From Semisulcospira habei (Eukaryota; Mollusca; Gastropoda; Semisulcospiridae): DNA of 64,000 bases. Below, piece by piece: positions 1 through 10,559 of this stretch. Where the stretch lies: positions 120,236,132 through 120,300,131 of the forward strand of contig BTPG01000007.1 in NCBI GenBank assembly GCA_036245525.1, written 5' to 3'. The notes under the pieces were generated by a model. The model ran no database searches, was not told the origin of the DNA, and was given only the letters and a program-made list of their open reading frames with translations. How positions within the stretch are numbered: position 1 is the stretch's first letter; each line of letters begins with the position of its first letter. The position numbers and the translations under genes were made by a program.

Positions 1-3
1 GTG

Positions 4-34
4 CACCAGACCGGTCCGAGCGACCGGTCTGGTG
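4..34. repeat. Short perfect palindrome
   Basis: Two 13-bp arms (4-16 and 22-34) are exact reverse complements around a 5-bp loop. The following bases (35-60) contain a second, looser inverted pair built on CCAATAT/ATTGG, like the unit of the minisatellite near 9.3 kb. The rest of 1-392 has no gene that I can support. Confidence 0.7.
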
Positions 35-392
35 CCAATATAGCAACATTGGCACCACAACCTAGGCACTGGACGAGGTATACCAACTCGGCTAAACTTC
101 TATTGTCGCACTTGCTAGAACTCAGTATTATATTTCTCTCTCCATTTTATGAATAGAGGCACATAAGTCGCGGTAACCCTTTACGTGCCCAACTTGGGCA
201 AGAACTAGTTTTCCTCATCACAAATTTGGCAGAAAAAGGTTTGACTGCTCTTGATTGATTTGAAGTGTAAACAGTTACTGTGTTTTTATACGCATGCACC
301 TTTGATGTGATTAATAAAGGCTGAAGTTTCAAGTGATTGATTTCCTATGTTTTCAGTTCATTGAATTAATGTCAGTGTTCTGTTTTGTCATT

Positions 393-607
393 TTAACTCA
401 TTCTACCCCAAGACCTGAATCCCCAAATCAGTGTTGAAGTCGTCTTCTGAAAACTGCGTTGCAGCAGGACACAGATCGACCACGATAGTTCAAGGGTGAT
501 GCCAGAATAGCTTGGCGGCCATAGGCGCCACTCTATTCTGGTATCAGCCTTGAACTATCATGGTCGATCTTTATTTTGCTCTGGTGTGTCTGGGGAGAAT
601 AAGTTAA
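393..607. repeat. TTAA-flanked MITE with central hairpin
   Basis: The element is bounded by TTAA on both sides. The left end reads CTCATTCTACCCC after TTAA, and the right end is a degenerate inverse (GGGGAGAATAAG). It has no coding capacity. The centre (484-560) is a hairpin whose arms carry AGTTCAAGGGTGATGCC and its reverse complement. TTAA target duplication is typical of piggyBac-superfamily elements, so a non-autonomous piggyBac-like origin is inferred. Confidence 0.8.
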
Positions 608-706
608 GCGTTAGTTTCTTCATCTGGGTCTTTTTCTGTCTTTCATATTTTTCCACACTTTTTAACCTGCATCTCTTGGCTTGGCTTCACTTCGCGAACG
701 AAGATT

Positions 707-1363
707 CTATAGGGCTTGCCTACATCGTCTGCAGGCATTTTCGTGGCTGCGGAGGCCAATCCGGGACAGGCAGGTTCGACCGCAGTGGCTGCAGGGGAAG
801 GTCTGGTCAGGATTCTGAGTTACGACAACTCTGTTTTTTCTTCTGAGCCGCTTGTCCTTAAGGATAGCTCTGCGAGAGTCCTCAAAGGAGACGGCTGCCT
901 TGTGAATGGTGGAGCGCCACGTGTCACGGTCCGCAGCAAGCGAAGACCACTGGCGGTGGTCGATTTGGCAGGCACTAAGTGACTTCTTGAGACCGTCTTT
1001 GTATCTCTTTTTTGGTGCCCCTCTGTCTCGGTGTCCAGTGGCGAGCTCGCCGAACAGAGTGATCTTGGGTAGGCGATGATCCTCCATCCTGGAGACGTGC
1101 CCCGCCCAGCGAAGCTGTGTCCGCAGCAGCAAAGTCTCGATGCTCATAGTTTCCGTCTGTTCAAGGACCTCGACGTTGGTGACATAGTCACTCCAGTGAA
1201 TGCTGAGGATGGTGCGCAGGCAGCGCTGGTGAAAGCGTTCGAGGAGTCGTAGTTGGCTGCGGTAGAGGGCCCAGGACTCGGAACCGTACAGCAGGGTGGT
1301 GAGGACGACAGCTCTGTACACGCTGATCTTGGTGCCTTTTTTCAGCTGTTGATTGTGCCACAC
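707..1363 (-). CDS. LINE C-terminal region with CCHH zinc finger
   Basis: The 218-residue block begins in the thumb and connector (LLYGSESWALYRSQ, HQRCLRTILSIHWSD, QLRWAGHVSRMEDHRLPK). That arrangement is common to many LINE ORF2 C-termini. It ends with a C2H2-type finger, CSHCGRTCLSRIGLRSH followed by a final Cys. The finger probably binds nucleic acid. The stop codon is about 33 bp from the 3' end of the insertion. Confidence 0.8.
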   Translation of the reverse strand: MWHNQQLKKGTKISVYRAVVLTTLLYGSESWALYRSQLRLLERFHQRCLRTILSIHWSDYVTNVEVLEQTETMSIETLLLRTQLRWAGHVSRMEDHRLPKITLFGELATGHRDRGAPKKRYKDGLKKSLSACQIDHRQWSSLAADRDTWRSTIHKAAVSFEDSRRAILKDKRLRRKNRVVVTQNPDQTFPCSHCGRTCLSRIGLRSHENACRRCRQAL

Positions 1364-1573
1364 CCGCTTGAATAGTCGCCCGAAAGCACTGTTCGCTTTT
1401 GCCAGCCTGTTGTCCAGCTCCTTGTCCAGCTTGGCGTCTGACGTGATGATGCAGCCAAGGTAGGTAAACTGGTGTACAGACTTCAGTTCGGACTCGCCGA
1501 TGGTGATGTGGGGAGGGCGATGTTCTTCCTTGGGTGCCGGCTGATGAAGGACCTCTGTCTTTTTCAGACTGAC

Positions 1574-2818
1574 CTAAAGTCCAAAGAGCTGGGCGGCATC
1601 TGCGAAGCAGGACGTAATGCGCTGCAAGGCTCTCTCTGTGTGTACAACGAGGGCAGCGTCATCAGCAAAGAGCAGCTCACGAATCAGTTGGTCTAGTGTT
1701 TTCGTGTGGGTCTGCAGTCGTCTGAGGTTGAACAGGCTGCCATCGAGACGATACCTGATGTACACTGCGTCGTCATCGTCGAGGTCCACTGTGGCCTGCT
1801 TCAACATCATGCTGAAGAAGATGGTGAAGAGGGTCGGTGCCAGCACGCAGCCTTGCTTCACGCCGTTGCGAATGTGGAATGGTTCTGAGAGGTCACTGTT
1901 TAGTCTGACCTGGCCTTGCTGGTCCTCGTGGAGCTGGACGACCATGTTGAGGAACTTTGGGGGACAGCCTAGTCGCTCCAGGATCTGCCACATACCTTGC
2001 CTGCTCACAGTGTCAAACGCTTTTGTTAGGTCGACAAACGTTACGTACAGCCCTTTGTTCTGCTCGCGGCACTTCTCCTGAAGCTGTCTCAGCACAAAGA
2101 CCATGTCGGTGGTACTCCTGTTGGCTCTGAAGCCACACTGGCCCTCTGGGAGGTGGTCTTCAGCGATGGCAGGTACCAGCCGATTCAGGAGCAACCTTGC
2201 GTGAATTTTCCCGGCAATGGACAGCAGGGTAATTCCATGATAATTTGAGCAGGCAGACTTCTCTCCTTTATTCTTGTACAGGGTGATGATGACTGCATCA
2301 CGGAGGTCCTTTGGTAGTGTTCCTTTTTCCCAGCAGCAGAGAAAGAGGTCGTGGAGCTTGTTGTGCAGTGCTGGGCCTCCATGTTTCCAGATCTCTGGCG
2401 GGATTCCGTCAATGCCTGCTGCTTTGCCACTCTTGAGCTGGTGGATGGCTGTGAGGGTCTCTTCGGCGGTGGGCGGTTCGTCCAATTTAACCTTTAGTGG
2501 AAGGTGTGGGATTTGGAGGATGGCTGTTTCTTGAACAGTGCGCTCAGCGCTGAAGAGGTCTTGAAAGTATTCCGACCAGCGGTTCAAGATGGAGGTATTA
2601 TCTGTGAGGAGTGCCTGTCCATCAGCGCTTCGCAGGGGACTTTGTACCAGGTGCCTAGGGCCATACACTGCTTTCAGTGCTTCGTAGAAGCCCCTGTAGT
2701 CACCGTTGTCAGCGCAGAGCTGGGTCCTCTGTGCGAGTCTGGACCACCACTCGTTCTGGAGCTCTCTAAGCTTGAGCTGGAGACTGCTGCAGATGAGGCG
2801 GAAGGCAGACTTCTTCAC
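1574..2818 (-). CDS. LINE reverse transcriptase domain
   Basis: This is a 414-residue open block covering the fingers and palm. Recognisable motifs in order are GKAAGIDGIPPEIWK, the GFRANRSTTDMVF segment, the catalytic FVDLTKAFDTV, NGVKQGCVLAPTLF and the FADDAAL active site. Both catalytic aspartate motifs are intact. Its continuation (thumb and C-terminus) is in another frame at 707-1363. The upstream linker to the endonuclease (2766-3035) is also in a different frame. It belongs to the insertion at 674-4796. Confidence 0.85.
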   Translation of the reverse strand: MKKSAFRLICSSLQLKLRELQNEWWSRLAQRTQLCADNGDYRGFYEALKAVYGPRHLVQSPLRSADGQALLTDNTSILNRWSEYFQDLFSAERTVQETAILQIPHLPLKVKLDEPPTAEETLTAIHQLKSGKAAGIDGIPPEIWKHGGPALHNKLHDLFLCCWEKGTLPKDLRDAVIITLYKNKGEKSACSNYHGITLLSIAGKIHARLLLNRLVPAIAEDHLPEGQCGFRANRSTTDMVFVLRQLQEKCREQNKGLYVTFVDLTKAFDTVSRQGMWQILERLGCPPKFLNMVVQLHEDQQGQVRLNSDLSEPFHIRNGVKQGCVLAPTLFTIFFSMMLKQATVDLDDDDAVYIRYRLDGSLFNLRRLQTHTKTLDQLIRELLFADDAALVVHTERALQRITSCFADAAQLFGL

Positions 2819-3182
2819 AGGGCAGGAAGGCTGGGCTAGGTGGGCCTGGTGGGCGGCTCTTTTTTTTTTTTGCTAGAAGTTCCTGGATCTCTACGTCGTT
2901 TTCGTCAAACCAGTCTTTGTTCCTCTTTCTAGCAAAGCCCAAGACTTCCACAGAAGATTTTATAATAGCAGTTTTCAGTTGTTCCCAGAGTGTTTCAGGG
3001 GATGAGTCTGCTGGATCAGCTGTGTCTTTGAGCATGCGCTGTAAATCGGCCTGAAGGGCAGCTTTCTTGTCGTCACGCTGAAGGCTGGCAACATCAAGCT
3101 TTTTCTTGGGGGGGGGGGGGGGGGGCCTTTCTTGGGTTTCAGCTTGAGGCGGAGCCTGAGTTTGCAGCGAACAAGGCGGTGG

Positions 3183-3916
3183 TCAGTGTGTCACTCTGCG
3201 CTGGGCATCACTGATGAGGAGGACGTCACTGCGGTCCCTCTGACGCACTAGGACATAGTCGATAAGGTGCCAGTGCTTGGAGCGAGGATGCATCCAGGTG
3301 GTCTTTCGACTGTCTTTTTGCTGGAAAGTAGTGTTGGTGATGACAAGTTGCTGCTTTGCACAGAGCTCCAACAGTAGGCGACCATTGTCATTGCTGTTTC
3401 CAACGCCATGCTTGCCGAGGACTCCTTTCCAGGCTTCAGAGTCTTGGCCCACTCTGGCGTTGAAGTCGCCAAGGATGATGACTTTGTCGTCTGCAGGGGT
3501 GCTCTGCAGGAGGCTGCGCAGGTCAGAGTAGAACTTGTCTTTTTCTGCAGGCTCTGAGAAGGGTGACGTATTGCTGGTGTCTCAGTGGGAGGCGCATGGA
3601 CATGATGCGGTCGGAGTGACCAGTTGGTAGGTTTTCCAACAGTCGAAATGGGGGTCTTCACCATGAAGCCCACGCCTGAGAGCCGTCTTTCTGATGCAGG
3701 CCTGCCTGACCAGTAGAGGGTGTAGCCAGCGCCAAGTTCTTGGAGGCTGCCTTCCTCCGGGAGACGTACTTCGCTGAGCGCGGCGATGTCGATGTTTAAC
3801 CTCCGCAATTCATGGGCAATGAGGGCGGAGCGACGTTCAGGGCGTCCGCTGTCTGCTGTGTCGAGCATGGTTCGGATGTTCCAGCATGCTACGTTGAATC
3901 CGGTCGTGGTCGTCAT
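3183..3916 (-). pseudogene. LINE apurinic-type endonuclease, frameshifted
   Basis: The first block starts at 3916 with the ACWNIRTML endonuclease motif, followed by ALSEVRLPEEG and GVGFMVKTPI. These are the asparagine- and glutamate-bearing motifs of LINE AP endonucleases. The frame is lost near 3610. It resumes in other frames with a GDFNAR-like segment and then the SKHWHLIDYVLVR block (about 3240-3300), which carries the aspartate and histidine region. The domain is therefore nearly whole but is broken by at least two indels. It supplies the nick for target-primed reverse transcription in active relatives. Confidence 0.8.
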
Positions 3917-4689
3917 GAGAATGGATCCATTGTTTTTTCTTAAAAGACGGGTACCCGTCTTTTCTAAGCGTGTTTCTTTCTCCGTTGGGTACTTCTTTGC
4001 ATATTACACGCTTGGCAGTCACCTTTTTGGTCTGGATTGTTTTTTCTTGTTTTCTGACCGCATGAGACGATGCCCGTTGACCGCGGCTAGCCAACTGGGG
4101 TTACGAGGGGATGTGCTTTGGTTAGGCCACCTTTTCTAGGCCCCTCTCCGTGTGGAGCAAGCAGTGCTGTTCCTAGAGAAGGCTGTTTAGTCGTTCAGGG
4201 TGTGCCGAGTGACGTTGTCATCCCCAGGTCAACATCAGGCAACCAATATCCTGAACCGCCTGCATGCATGTTTGAGACTGCGGCTTCCAGTGACATCTTT
4301 CACCTGCCGTTTTGCCCCTTGCCCATCGCTACAGGACTTGGAAAGTTCAGTGTCATATAATAGTCCGTGGGCGTTTCCTAAAGCCTGCGCGGTGGAGCAT
4401 TTTGGTGGAGTGCAGTGTGCGCAGTACTGGCCCCACCCTTTAAACCCATGGCCTAGCAAGCTGGGACGGTGGCATCGAGGTCCTCGGGTCGTAGGTTTTA
4501 TATCAGACTGTCATTGTCTTTGTCTCTGGCTCAAAAGCCTTCCCCGGAGACACGGGGGCTTTGATGTCAGGGGTTTCCTCCCTTAGCCTTTCCGCAGCCA
4601 AGCGGCCAGGCCTGCAAGGCAGCAGGGGACTCGTGGGGGCCGGGGTCGTCTATGTCCCGTGCAGATGTAAACATCTGCCCACTGCCCAG
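3917..4689 (-). other. LINE leader region, no supported gene
   Basis: This lies between the tRNA-like head and the endonuclease start codon. Short open frames exist but none resembles a known ORF1 protein. It is probably untranslated leader or a decayed ORF1. Confidence 0.4.
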
Positions 4690-4796
4690 ACGGTGACACT
4701 TACCAGAGGAGAAAAATCCAACGCCGGAACCCGGTATCGAACCTCGCACCTTTGGCATTGGAGGCAGACGCCTTAACCACTGCGCCACTTCCCCGT
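4690..4796 (-). repeat. tRNA-like (SINE-type) module at LINE 5' end
   Basis: On the - strand the insertion starts with a tRNA-like sequence. It has an A box (TGGCGCAGTGGTTAAGGCG) and a B box (GGTTCGATACC, an exact fit to GGTTCGANNCC). A non-tRNA stretch ending in GTAAGTGTCACCGTC follows. The same head and following stretch form the SINE at 11286-11478. Because it abuts the target duplication, it is the physical 5' end of the inserted unit. Confidence 0.75.
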
Positions 4797-5022
4797 CTGC
4801 ATCATACTGAGGCTAAAAGCTTCAAATTTGTACTACTGCCATATATGCAAGCTACATTACAGAACTTACAGATAAGGACATAGACCAATGGCATTATTAG
4901 TTCAAGGGTGGTGCCACAATATCTTGGCGCCTAGAGGCGCCAAGCTATTCTGCCACTACCCTTTGGACTATTTTAGTCACACTTGTTGCACACACTGGTG
5001 TATTCCGAAAGATAAGGGTTAC

Positions 5023-6329
5023 TATTCAAGATGCTCTGTTGCTGTTTGTCTCAAACTGCAGAGTACTTTTTTTTTTTTTTTAAGTCGTTTAATTTCCAGA
5101 ATTCTCACATAAATGCCATGATAAACTGTTTTGCTTCAGAAGGACAAAACGTAGTAATGTTTAAAAGATTTCCTCTGTAAAAATCATAATCGAAAGGTTA
5201 CAGGCCAGCGTTCATTCAATTTTGCACCATACAATGTTAAGAATGTTAATGTATACATACACATTAAGTTGAAAAAAAAAATGAATGTGAAAAAAAAAGT
5301 ATTCCATGCACTTGACCTTATTACAGACGCCTAATGTTGTGAAACACCCATTTTGACCGTAATGCCAGTTTTTGTGTGAGAGACACCCACTTTATTGGTA
5401 GAAACCCATTTTTCTGCATCTAGCGGCTCTGTTTCTAGAAAATGTCTATTTTATTTTACTATAGCTTAGTTATAAGGTGAGTTCTAAACATTCGCATCAA
5501 TTCCAGAGCCCTAGAATAAATAGAAATATGGGAACCCATTTTCACATGAAATGGTAGGTAACCCACTGTGAGGCTTTTGCTCGTATGTGTGTGTATGTGC
5601 GTGCGCGCGCTCTCATCTCTGTGTGTCAGTGTGCGTGCTTGTGCATCATTGTGCATGCGCCGGTCCATCCGTGGTGGACATGATATGTGTGTGAGCATGT
5701 CCAGCACTGAGTAGCGGGTGTGTTTGTGAGGCCGAGTAGGTTAGCTGTACAGTTCACCAGTGTGACGGTGTACATGTGTCATTGTATCAGTAAGTGTAAA
5801 TTAGTGTCTTCGAAGTGTAGAAAAGCGGTCTTAGCTGATAGAATCTTTAGTCCCGGCAAAGTTTGTTATGAAGTTATTCTTCTTCCTCTGACTTTAGAGT
5901 GCAGGGGCGGATCAGTTACCTCGAAGGGGGATGGGGGTGGTGGGGGGGGGGGAGGAGGGCTGTCCATAGGGGAGTGCAGGGGCGAATCAGTTACCTCGAA
6001 GGGGGATGGAGGGGAGGGGGGTGTCCAACTTCTTGTTTCAGTGCGGGGACCTTCAGCCTGACACACTGAAAAGGCCTCCCCGACACTAGTGGCGGAAAAA
6101 AAAAATCAACCAACGGGGCAGGGGTGTGTCGAGATTCGCCCTACAAAAAAAAAAAAAAAAAAAAAAAAAAGGAAAAAAAGAAAAAAAAAAAAAAAAAAGC
6201 CAAAACAGGGAGCGGGGGGGGGGGGGGGGGGGGGGGTGGGGGGGGTGGGTGGGGGTGGTGTCAACTGAAAAACACACAAAACGAGACTTTTTTAAAGTAC
6301 CGAAACGTGAACATCAAGTCAATCAGCGG
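5023..6329. other. Non-coding, low-complexity region
   Basis: The first part, up to about 5575, is the right portion of the segmental duplication whose other copy ends at about 25170. Then come GT/GC-rich simple sequence (about 5580-5650), two ~76-bp-spaced copies of a GGATCAGTTACCTCGAAGG-type unit (about 5898 and 5974), a long A run (about 6144-6198) and a G run (about 6213-6250). The open frames across it are low-complexity shadows. Confidence 0.7.
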
Positions 6330-6599
6330 TTTTGCCTCTACTAGCTGATTTGTACTGGCTGCCAGTTTCCACATACAAAATTCAGTACTATTTGTTTCAA
6401 CATCATCCGCTCTGGTTCTGCCCCTCCTTACTTATCAGGCTGATCTTGTCCAGCTGTATACACCGTCCCGCCGACTACGCTCTGCCGCGGCTTCAGACTC
6501 GTGTTTTCCGTATAGGGTCAGTCACTCAAGGTCATCGTGCATTTTCGTATTTTGGTCTCATTACTGACATGGAACGCTCTCGGCCCAGCCGCTGACGTG
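6330..6599 (+). pseudogene. LINE 3' coding fragment, left part
   Basis: The translation in alternating frames resembles the C-terminus of CR1/L2-type LINE ORF2 (an SAPPYLSG-like stretch, LVQLYTPSRRLRSA, AFSYFG, WNALGPAADV). It is cut at GACGTG by the transposon at 6600-17454. It continues after the second GACGTG copy as RHSSSLSIFK and a KSKLKTHL-type end, in the same frame. Confidence 0.75.
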
Positions 6600-7425
6600 T
6601 ACGGACGGCCAAAGCAACAATAACTAAGTCATTAGTACATGTAGTAACTACTTAATACATGTATTATCCCAACCAATCAGAGTTCACAAATCGGCCCCGT
6701 GACCGACATAGTACATGTAATAAGTCAATGTACCAGCCAATCCAAACCGCGTAGTATCAGAACGTGTAATAAGTCACATTTTACATGTTCTATTATGAAC
6801 AGCCAATCAGATAAGCGCTTACAGATAACCGCAGGGGTTACACCCTCATCAAGCACATTCCGCGGGGTACTGCTAAAACCCGGAATAACCTGTCCTAAGC
6901 TTAAAAAAAACCCAACATATCCATACTATTATTGCGTACCTAAACACAAAATAATCATGTGTTAGAAGTTTGGTTTACATTAAAGTTGATTTAGTTGTAC
7001 TAGTAAGCCGTTTCAACTGCCGTTGACAAGTCGATTACTTCCCTTGTTACACGATCGCGCTGTCCAAAAACAGTCGGAATAACTTCTCCTAAGCCCAAAT
7101 AACCACATATTATTAAGTACTTAGTCGTAATATTCCTATATTTGAAGTTGCAGGTGCCGCAAAAATTGTTTATTTAGCGTTAGAAAGCTTCGAAGGGCTT
7201 GCTCTTTGAGCCTCTTGATCCGCTATGCCTATCTTCACCCTACGTGCATTCGCCCAGACCGTTCGTCCCAATCACATTTCGTCCCATGATGTTTCATCCC
7301 CTATGCTATTTATTGGAACACATTACGCTATGAACGGACCACGATAATCAGTTGACATTCAAAGAGAAGATAACTGGACCGTTTCTGAGCTCAAATATTT
7401 AAAGGAAACGTTTCTGAGTTCGTAT
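6600..7425 (+). repeat. Left terminal inverted repeat
   Basis: This matches the reverse complement of 16485-17454 through many blocks, for example the ACACGATCGCGCTGTC and GCTATGAACGG segments. The outer 200 bp contains several copies of a TACATGTATTAAGT-like palindromic word. Unlike the right TIR it lacks the ATG-containing exon candidate. Confidence 0.85.
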
Positions 7426-7961
7426 TTTTGAAGCAACCCTTAATTTATGTTTAAATATTTTGGGGCAATGGATTAAATTATTATACTCTGTGTGAATTAA
7501 ATGTATTATACTCTTTTTATTTTAAATTTCTTTGCTTTGTTGTTTTTTTAAGTCCCCTCTATTTATGGAAGGGACTTTTTAGGATTGGTCACGGTGGGGC
7601 GAATTTAATAGAATATCCATCATGTCAAAGGTGGGCACTGAGGCCCAAACCTCTGACAAATGAATAATAAGATAAAAATTACGTCATGTCTAGTATGTCA
7701 CAAAAGGCGGTATGTGTGTGTGCGTGTGTGTGTATGTATGTAGACATGAGAATCTCAGATATTGCTGTCCTGGCCGTACAAGCTCACTTGAAACTTGGTG
7801 AAATACTTTATTTAAGGGATGGTTAAGAGAGCCTCCGAGCATTTTGAACTGGATGTCTCATTGAAGACATAAAAACCGTTTACAGAAAGTCGGTTCACCC
7901 AGATTAGAGTCCGTAATTTTTGTCATATTTACTTGAAATGTAGGACATAGCTAGTTTGAAT

Positions 7962-7993
<32 letters not shown>
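7426..7993. other. Non-coding, with GA microsatellite
   Basis: AT-rich interior of the transposon. A GT-rich tract lies near 7715-7740 and an (AG)n tract at about 7965-7994. I see no gene. Confidence 0.6.
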
Positions 7994-7996
<3 letters not shown>

Positions 7997-9180
7997 ATGA
8001 CGATGATTCTTTATTTTACAACGGTGAAAGTTTTGGTGAAACCATTTTTCGAACTTGCTGTTGCTAATCTACTTTACATATAATGCACAAATCACAAAAT
8101 ATTATCTTTAAATTGGGAGAAACAAAATATAAAAAAGAACCAAAAATTGAAATATAAACTTTTAAAAAATAAATCATTGAAGAAGTGGAAATAAACATAG
8201 AAAATCTCACACATACACACACTTGTGAAGGTGTACATATCCATACATACATTCATAGACACAAGCACAAACACACACGTGCGCACACACATACACTCAA
8301 TACGTACAGTATTATCATCTTGTATTAACTGAAGATATAACTGAATTGAACAGTTTGAAAGGGGAAAATCGTACACTGCAAGTGCAGGCTGCTGTGAAAA
8401 TCTTACGATGATGAGGTGAGGTAGTTAAAGAGAACGGTTTTAAAAGACGATTGTTGTTGATGTTGTAACATTTTTGGGCAATGTGTTCCACATGCTAGCA
8501 CCCGAGAATGCTAAACTTTTCTTATAGAGATCGATACTAGGTCGTGGCACAGTAATGGACTGCCTTTATCTGGAGTATGTTGATACCGAGAGGGAAAACT
8601 TTTTTTTAATATACTCGGGGAGTCTGTTATTCAATACTTTGAACATTGTTATTCCCTTATTGTATATCCTATGGTTTTTCAAGGGGAGAATTTCTAAGGT
8701 TTTCAGTTTATTATCCGTTGTTGAGTTAGGGTCTGAAAGGATAATCTTCGCAGCTCTACGATGAAGAGAGTTCAGCCTCATTAACTGGACCTCGCTTGGG
8801 CCATCCCACATTGTAGAAGCATAATCTATATGTGACCTGATGTGGGCATTGAAGAACAGTTTTCGTGTTTCTGCATTAGCTATATGTTTTAACTTGGATA
8901 AAATAAACAGTTTCTTTGATATTGTCTTACATAATAATATTACTAAGATGGCATTGCCATTGAAACTGGTTATCTACAGTAACACCGAGAAGACTATGTT
9001 TCGTTACCTGGCTGATAGATTTGCCTTGAAGGAACAAGCTGAGTGAGAGAGAGCCGAGCTGGTGCTTTTAGCGGGTACTTACAACCATACATTTAGTCTT
9101 TGCAAGGTTTAAGATCATGGAATTGTTACTGCACCAGCTGTTAATGTCCTGTAGTGTGTTTTGTAGGCGTGTGTCAATTA
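7994..9180 (-). pseudogene. LINE remnant (RT thumb and C-terminus)
   Basis: The - strand translation of 8566-8811 contains LHRRAAKIILSD, LEILPLKNHRIYNKGITMF and LNNRLPEYI, typical of LINE C-terminal regions. Upstream on the same strand, in a shifted frame, are ILNLAKTKCMVVSTR, SLLGVTVDNQFQW and HIRSHIDYASTMW. The 3' end is probably near 7994, where it meets a TC microsatellite tail. There are several frameshifts, so it is an old, dead insertion inside the transposon. Confidence 0.75.
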
Positions 9181-9189
9181 CTTACAAAT

Positions 9190-9620
9190 CCTTATCGGGA
9201 GTGTGTATCGCCCCAGCCAGCACACCAATATAGGTCCAATATTGGCTTAGATATTGGGCCGATATATGGGTGTCGATATTGGTCCAATATTGGAAGTGCA
9301 AATTTGCCCGATGTTGGCCCAATATCGGGTAAATGTTGGCTGCCAAGCTGGATCCATCCTAGGGCCAATATAGTGAATGTTGGCTGCCAATATAGTGCCA
9401 AGCTGGAACCATCCTAGAACCAGTATGGTGCCAAGCTGGATCCATCCTAGGACCAGTATGGTGAATATTGGCTGCCAATATAGTGCCAAGCTGGATCCAT
9501 CCTAGGACCAGTATGGTGAATATTGGCTGCCAATATAGTGCCAAGCTGGATCCATCCTAGGACCAGTATGGTGAATATTGGCTGCCAATATAGTGCCAAG
9601 CTTAATCCATTCTGGTGCCA
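9190..9620. repeat. Minisatellite, 55-bp unit
   Basis: The unit contains GCCAAGCTGGATCCATCCTA and CCAGTATGGTGAATATTGG. It recurs with exact 55-bp spacing (TAGTGCCAAG at 9481, 9536, 9591), with diverged units upstream. The left part (about 9225-9330) is rich in the self-complementary word CCAATATTGG. The overlapping open frames are artefacts of the repeat. Confidence 0.85.
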
Positions 9621-10011
9621 ACATGTAGCAAATATTCTGCCAACCTTTTTCCAAACTGTATAGTATTGTCCCAGATTTGGATATTGGTAATTTAATCCAG
9701 CTTTCAGTCATCTGAGGAAAAAGACCATCATCCAAACATATATAAATCTGATAGTTAGCTTCATTATGAGCCAACACTAGGCCTGGACAATTGCCATTTT
9801 CTCTTTGCATGGCAAGATCAAATCAAACGTTCATCAAAATATGTAACACCTACCTCAAAACACAACTTAAAAAGAAAGACCTGAACTCATAGATTCACAG
9901 TGATGCACAAGTTTAATCTGATTCTCAGTTTTAAAAATAGAAAACACTCTAACTATACCGATAGTAATTATAAGCATGCAATATGAATAATTAAGGACAA
10001 TGATTATCTCA
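9621..10011. other. No gene seen
   Basis: AT-rich sequence between the minisatellite and a MITE. No coding or structural signal could be supported. Confidence 0.5.
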
Positions 10012-10209
10012 GCTAACCATTTTCATCTGATAATTTCTGCCTGAAATAATTTGACTATGATAGCTCAAGATAAGTGCCAGAACAGCTTTGTGCACAGTTC
10101 TGGCACCACCCTTGAACTAAAATGGTTGATGTATATCTCCTTACCCATAACATAGCTTTCACAGGGCAATCTGAAGTTAAAACAAATCATCCTCAGGCAG
10201 GATTCAACT
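10012..10209. repeat. Degenerate TTAA/CCC-type MITE
   Basis: The left end reads CTAACCATTTTCATCTGATA, like the end of the better copy at 10560. The central arms AGCTCAAGATAAGTGCCAGAACAG and TTCTGGCACCACCCTTGAAC form an imperfect hairpin (about 10057-10127). The right end is worn. Confidence 0.6.
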
Positions 10210-10559
10210 GATTAATTAACCCCCCACTTACCCATCCACACAAACCTGTCTGTAACAATACACAAAATGTACAAAAAAAACATGCCCACAATTAGCAAAA
10301 ACAATTGTTCTGATGCATGACATACAAAAACCATCTCTGAATATACACACAGATGTTGAGGTACTGGCAATGGGATCTGTACACATAACAGATTTTGTAT
10401 ACAGCGCATTCTTAAACTGCGCCCATGACTAACTTTCTTACAGATTAATAGAATATACTGACAATTCGATTGGAGACAAAATTTCCTCCTAAACATACAG
10501 GATTTGGCACAAACAACATTGGTTATGAAAAGAAAAGAATTTCATATGACATGTCCTTA

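Larger units (their letters stand above)
674..4796 (-). mobile_element. Non-LTR retrotransposon (LINE) insertion, 4.12 kb
   Basis: The paralogous segment at 24352 lacks this stretch, and CTGCATC occurs on both sides (667-673 and 4797-4803), so it is a single insertion with a 7-bp target duplication. Read on the - strand it runs: tRNA-like head (4796 to about 4690), about 770 bp of leader, an AP-type endonuclease, reverse transcriptase, a C-terminal region with a zinc finger, and only about 33 bp after the stop, ending in AAGCC-like repeats. The very short 3' end resembles RTE-type LINEs, but I do not assign the clade. Frameshifts between the three coding blocks make it inactive. Confidence 0.85.
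662..5022. repeat. TTAA-type MITE split by a LINE insertion
   Basis: The left end (TTAACC at 662) and the remainder (4804-5022, ending GGGTTAC) correspond to one MITE. Its uninterrupted paralogue lies at 24352-24588. The central hairpin is at 4898-4971. The two halves are separated by the insertion at 674-4796. Confidence 0.7.

Noticed and set aside
3837..4094. - strand frame just upstream of the LINE endonuclease, considered as ORF1
   Set aside because: It has no zinc knuckle, RRM or coiled-coil features and overlaps the endonuclease start in another frame.
6086..6348. Lysine-, glycine- and proline-rich open frames
   Set aside because: They are translations of the poly-A and poly-G tracts.
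9192..9810. Overlapping - strand frames with repeated GWIQLGTILAANI peptides
   Set aside because: They follow the 55-bp minisatellite and have no codon or domain support.
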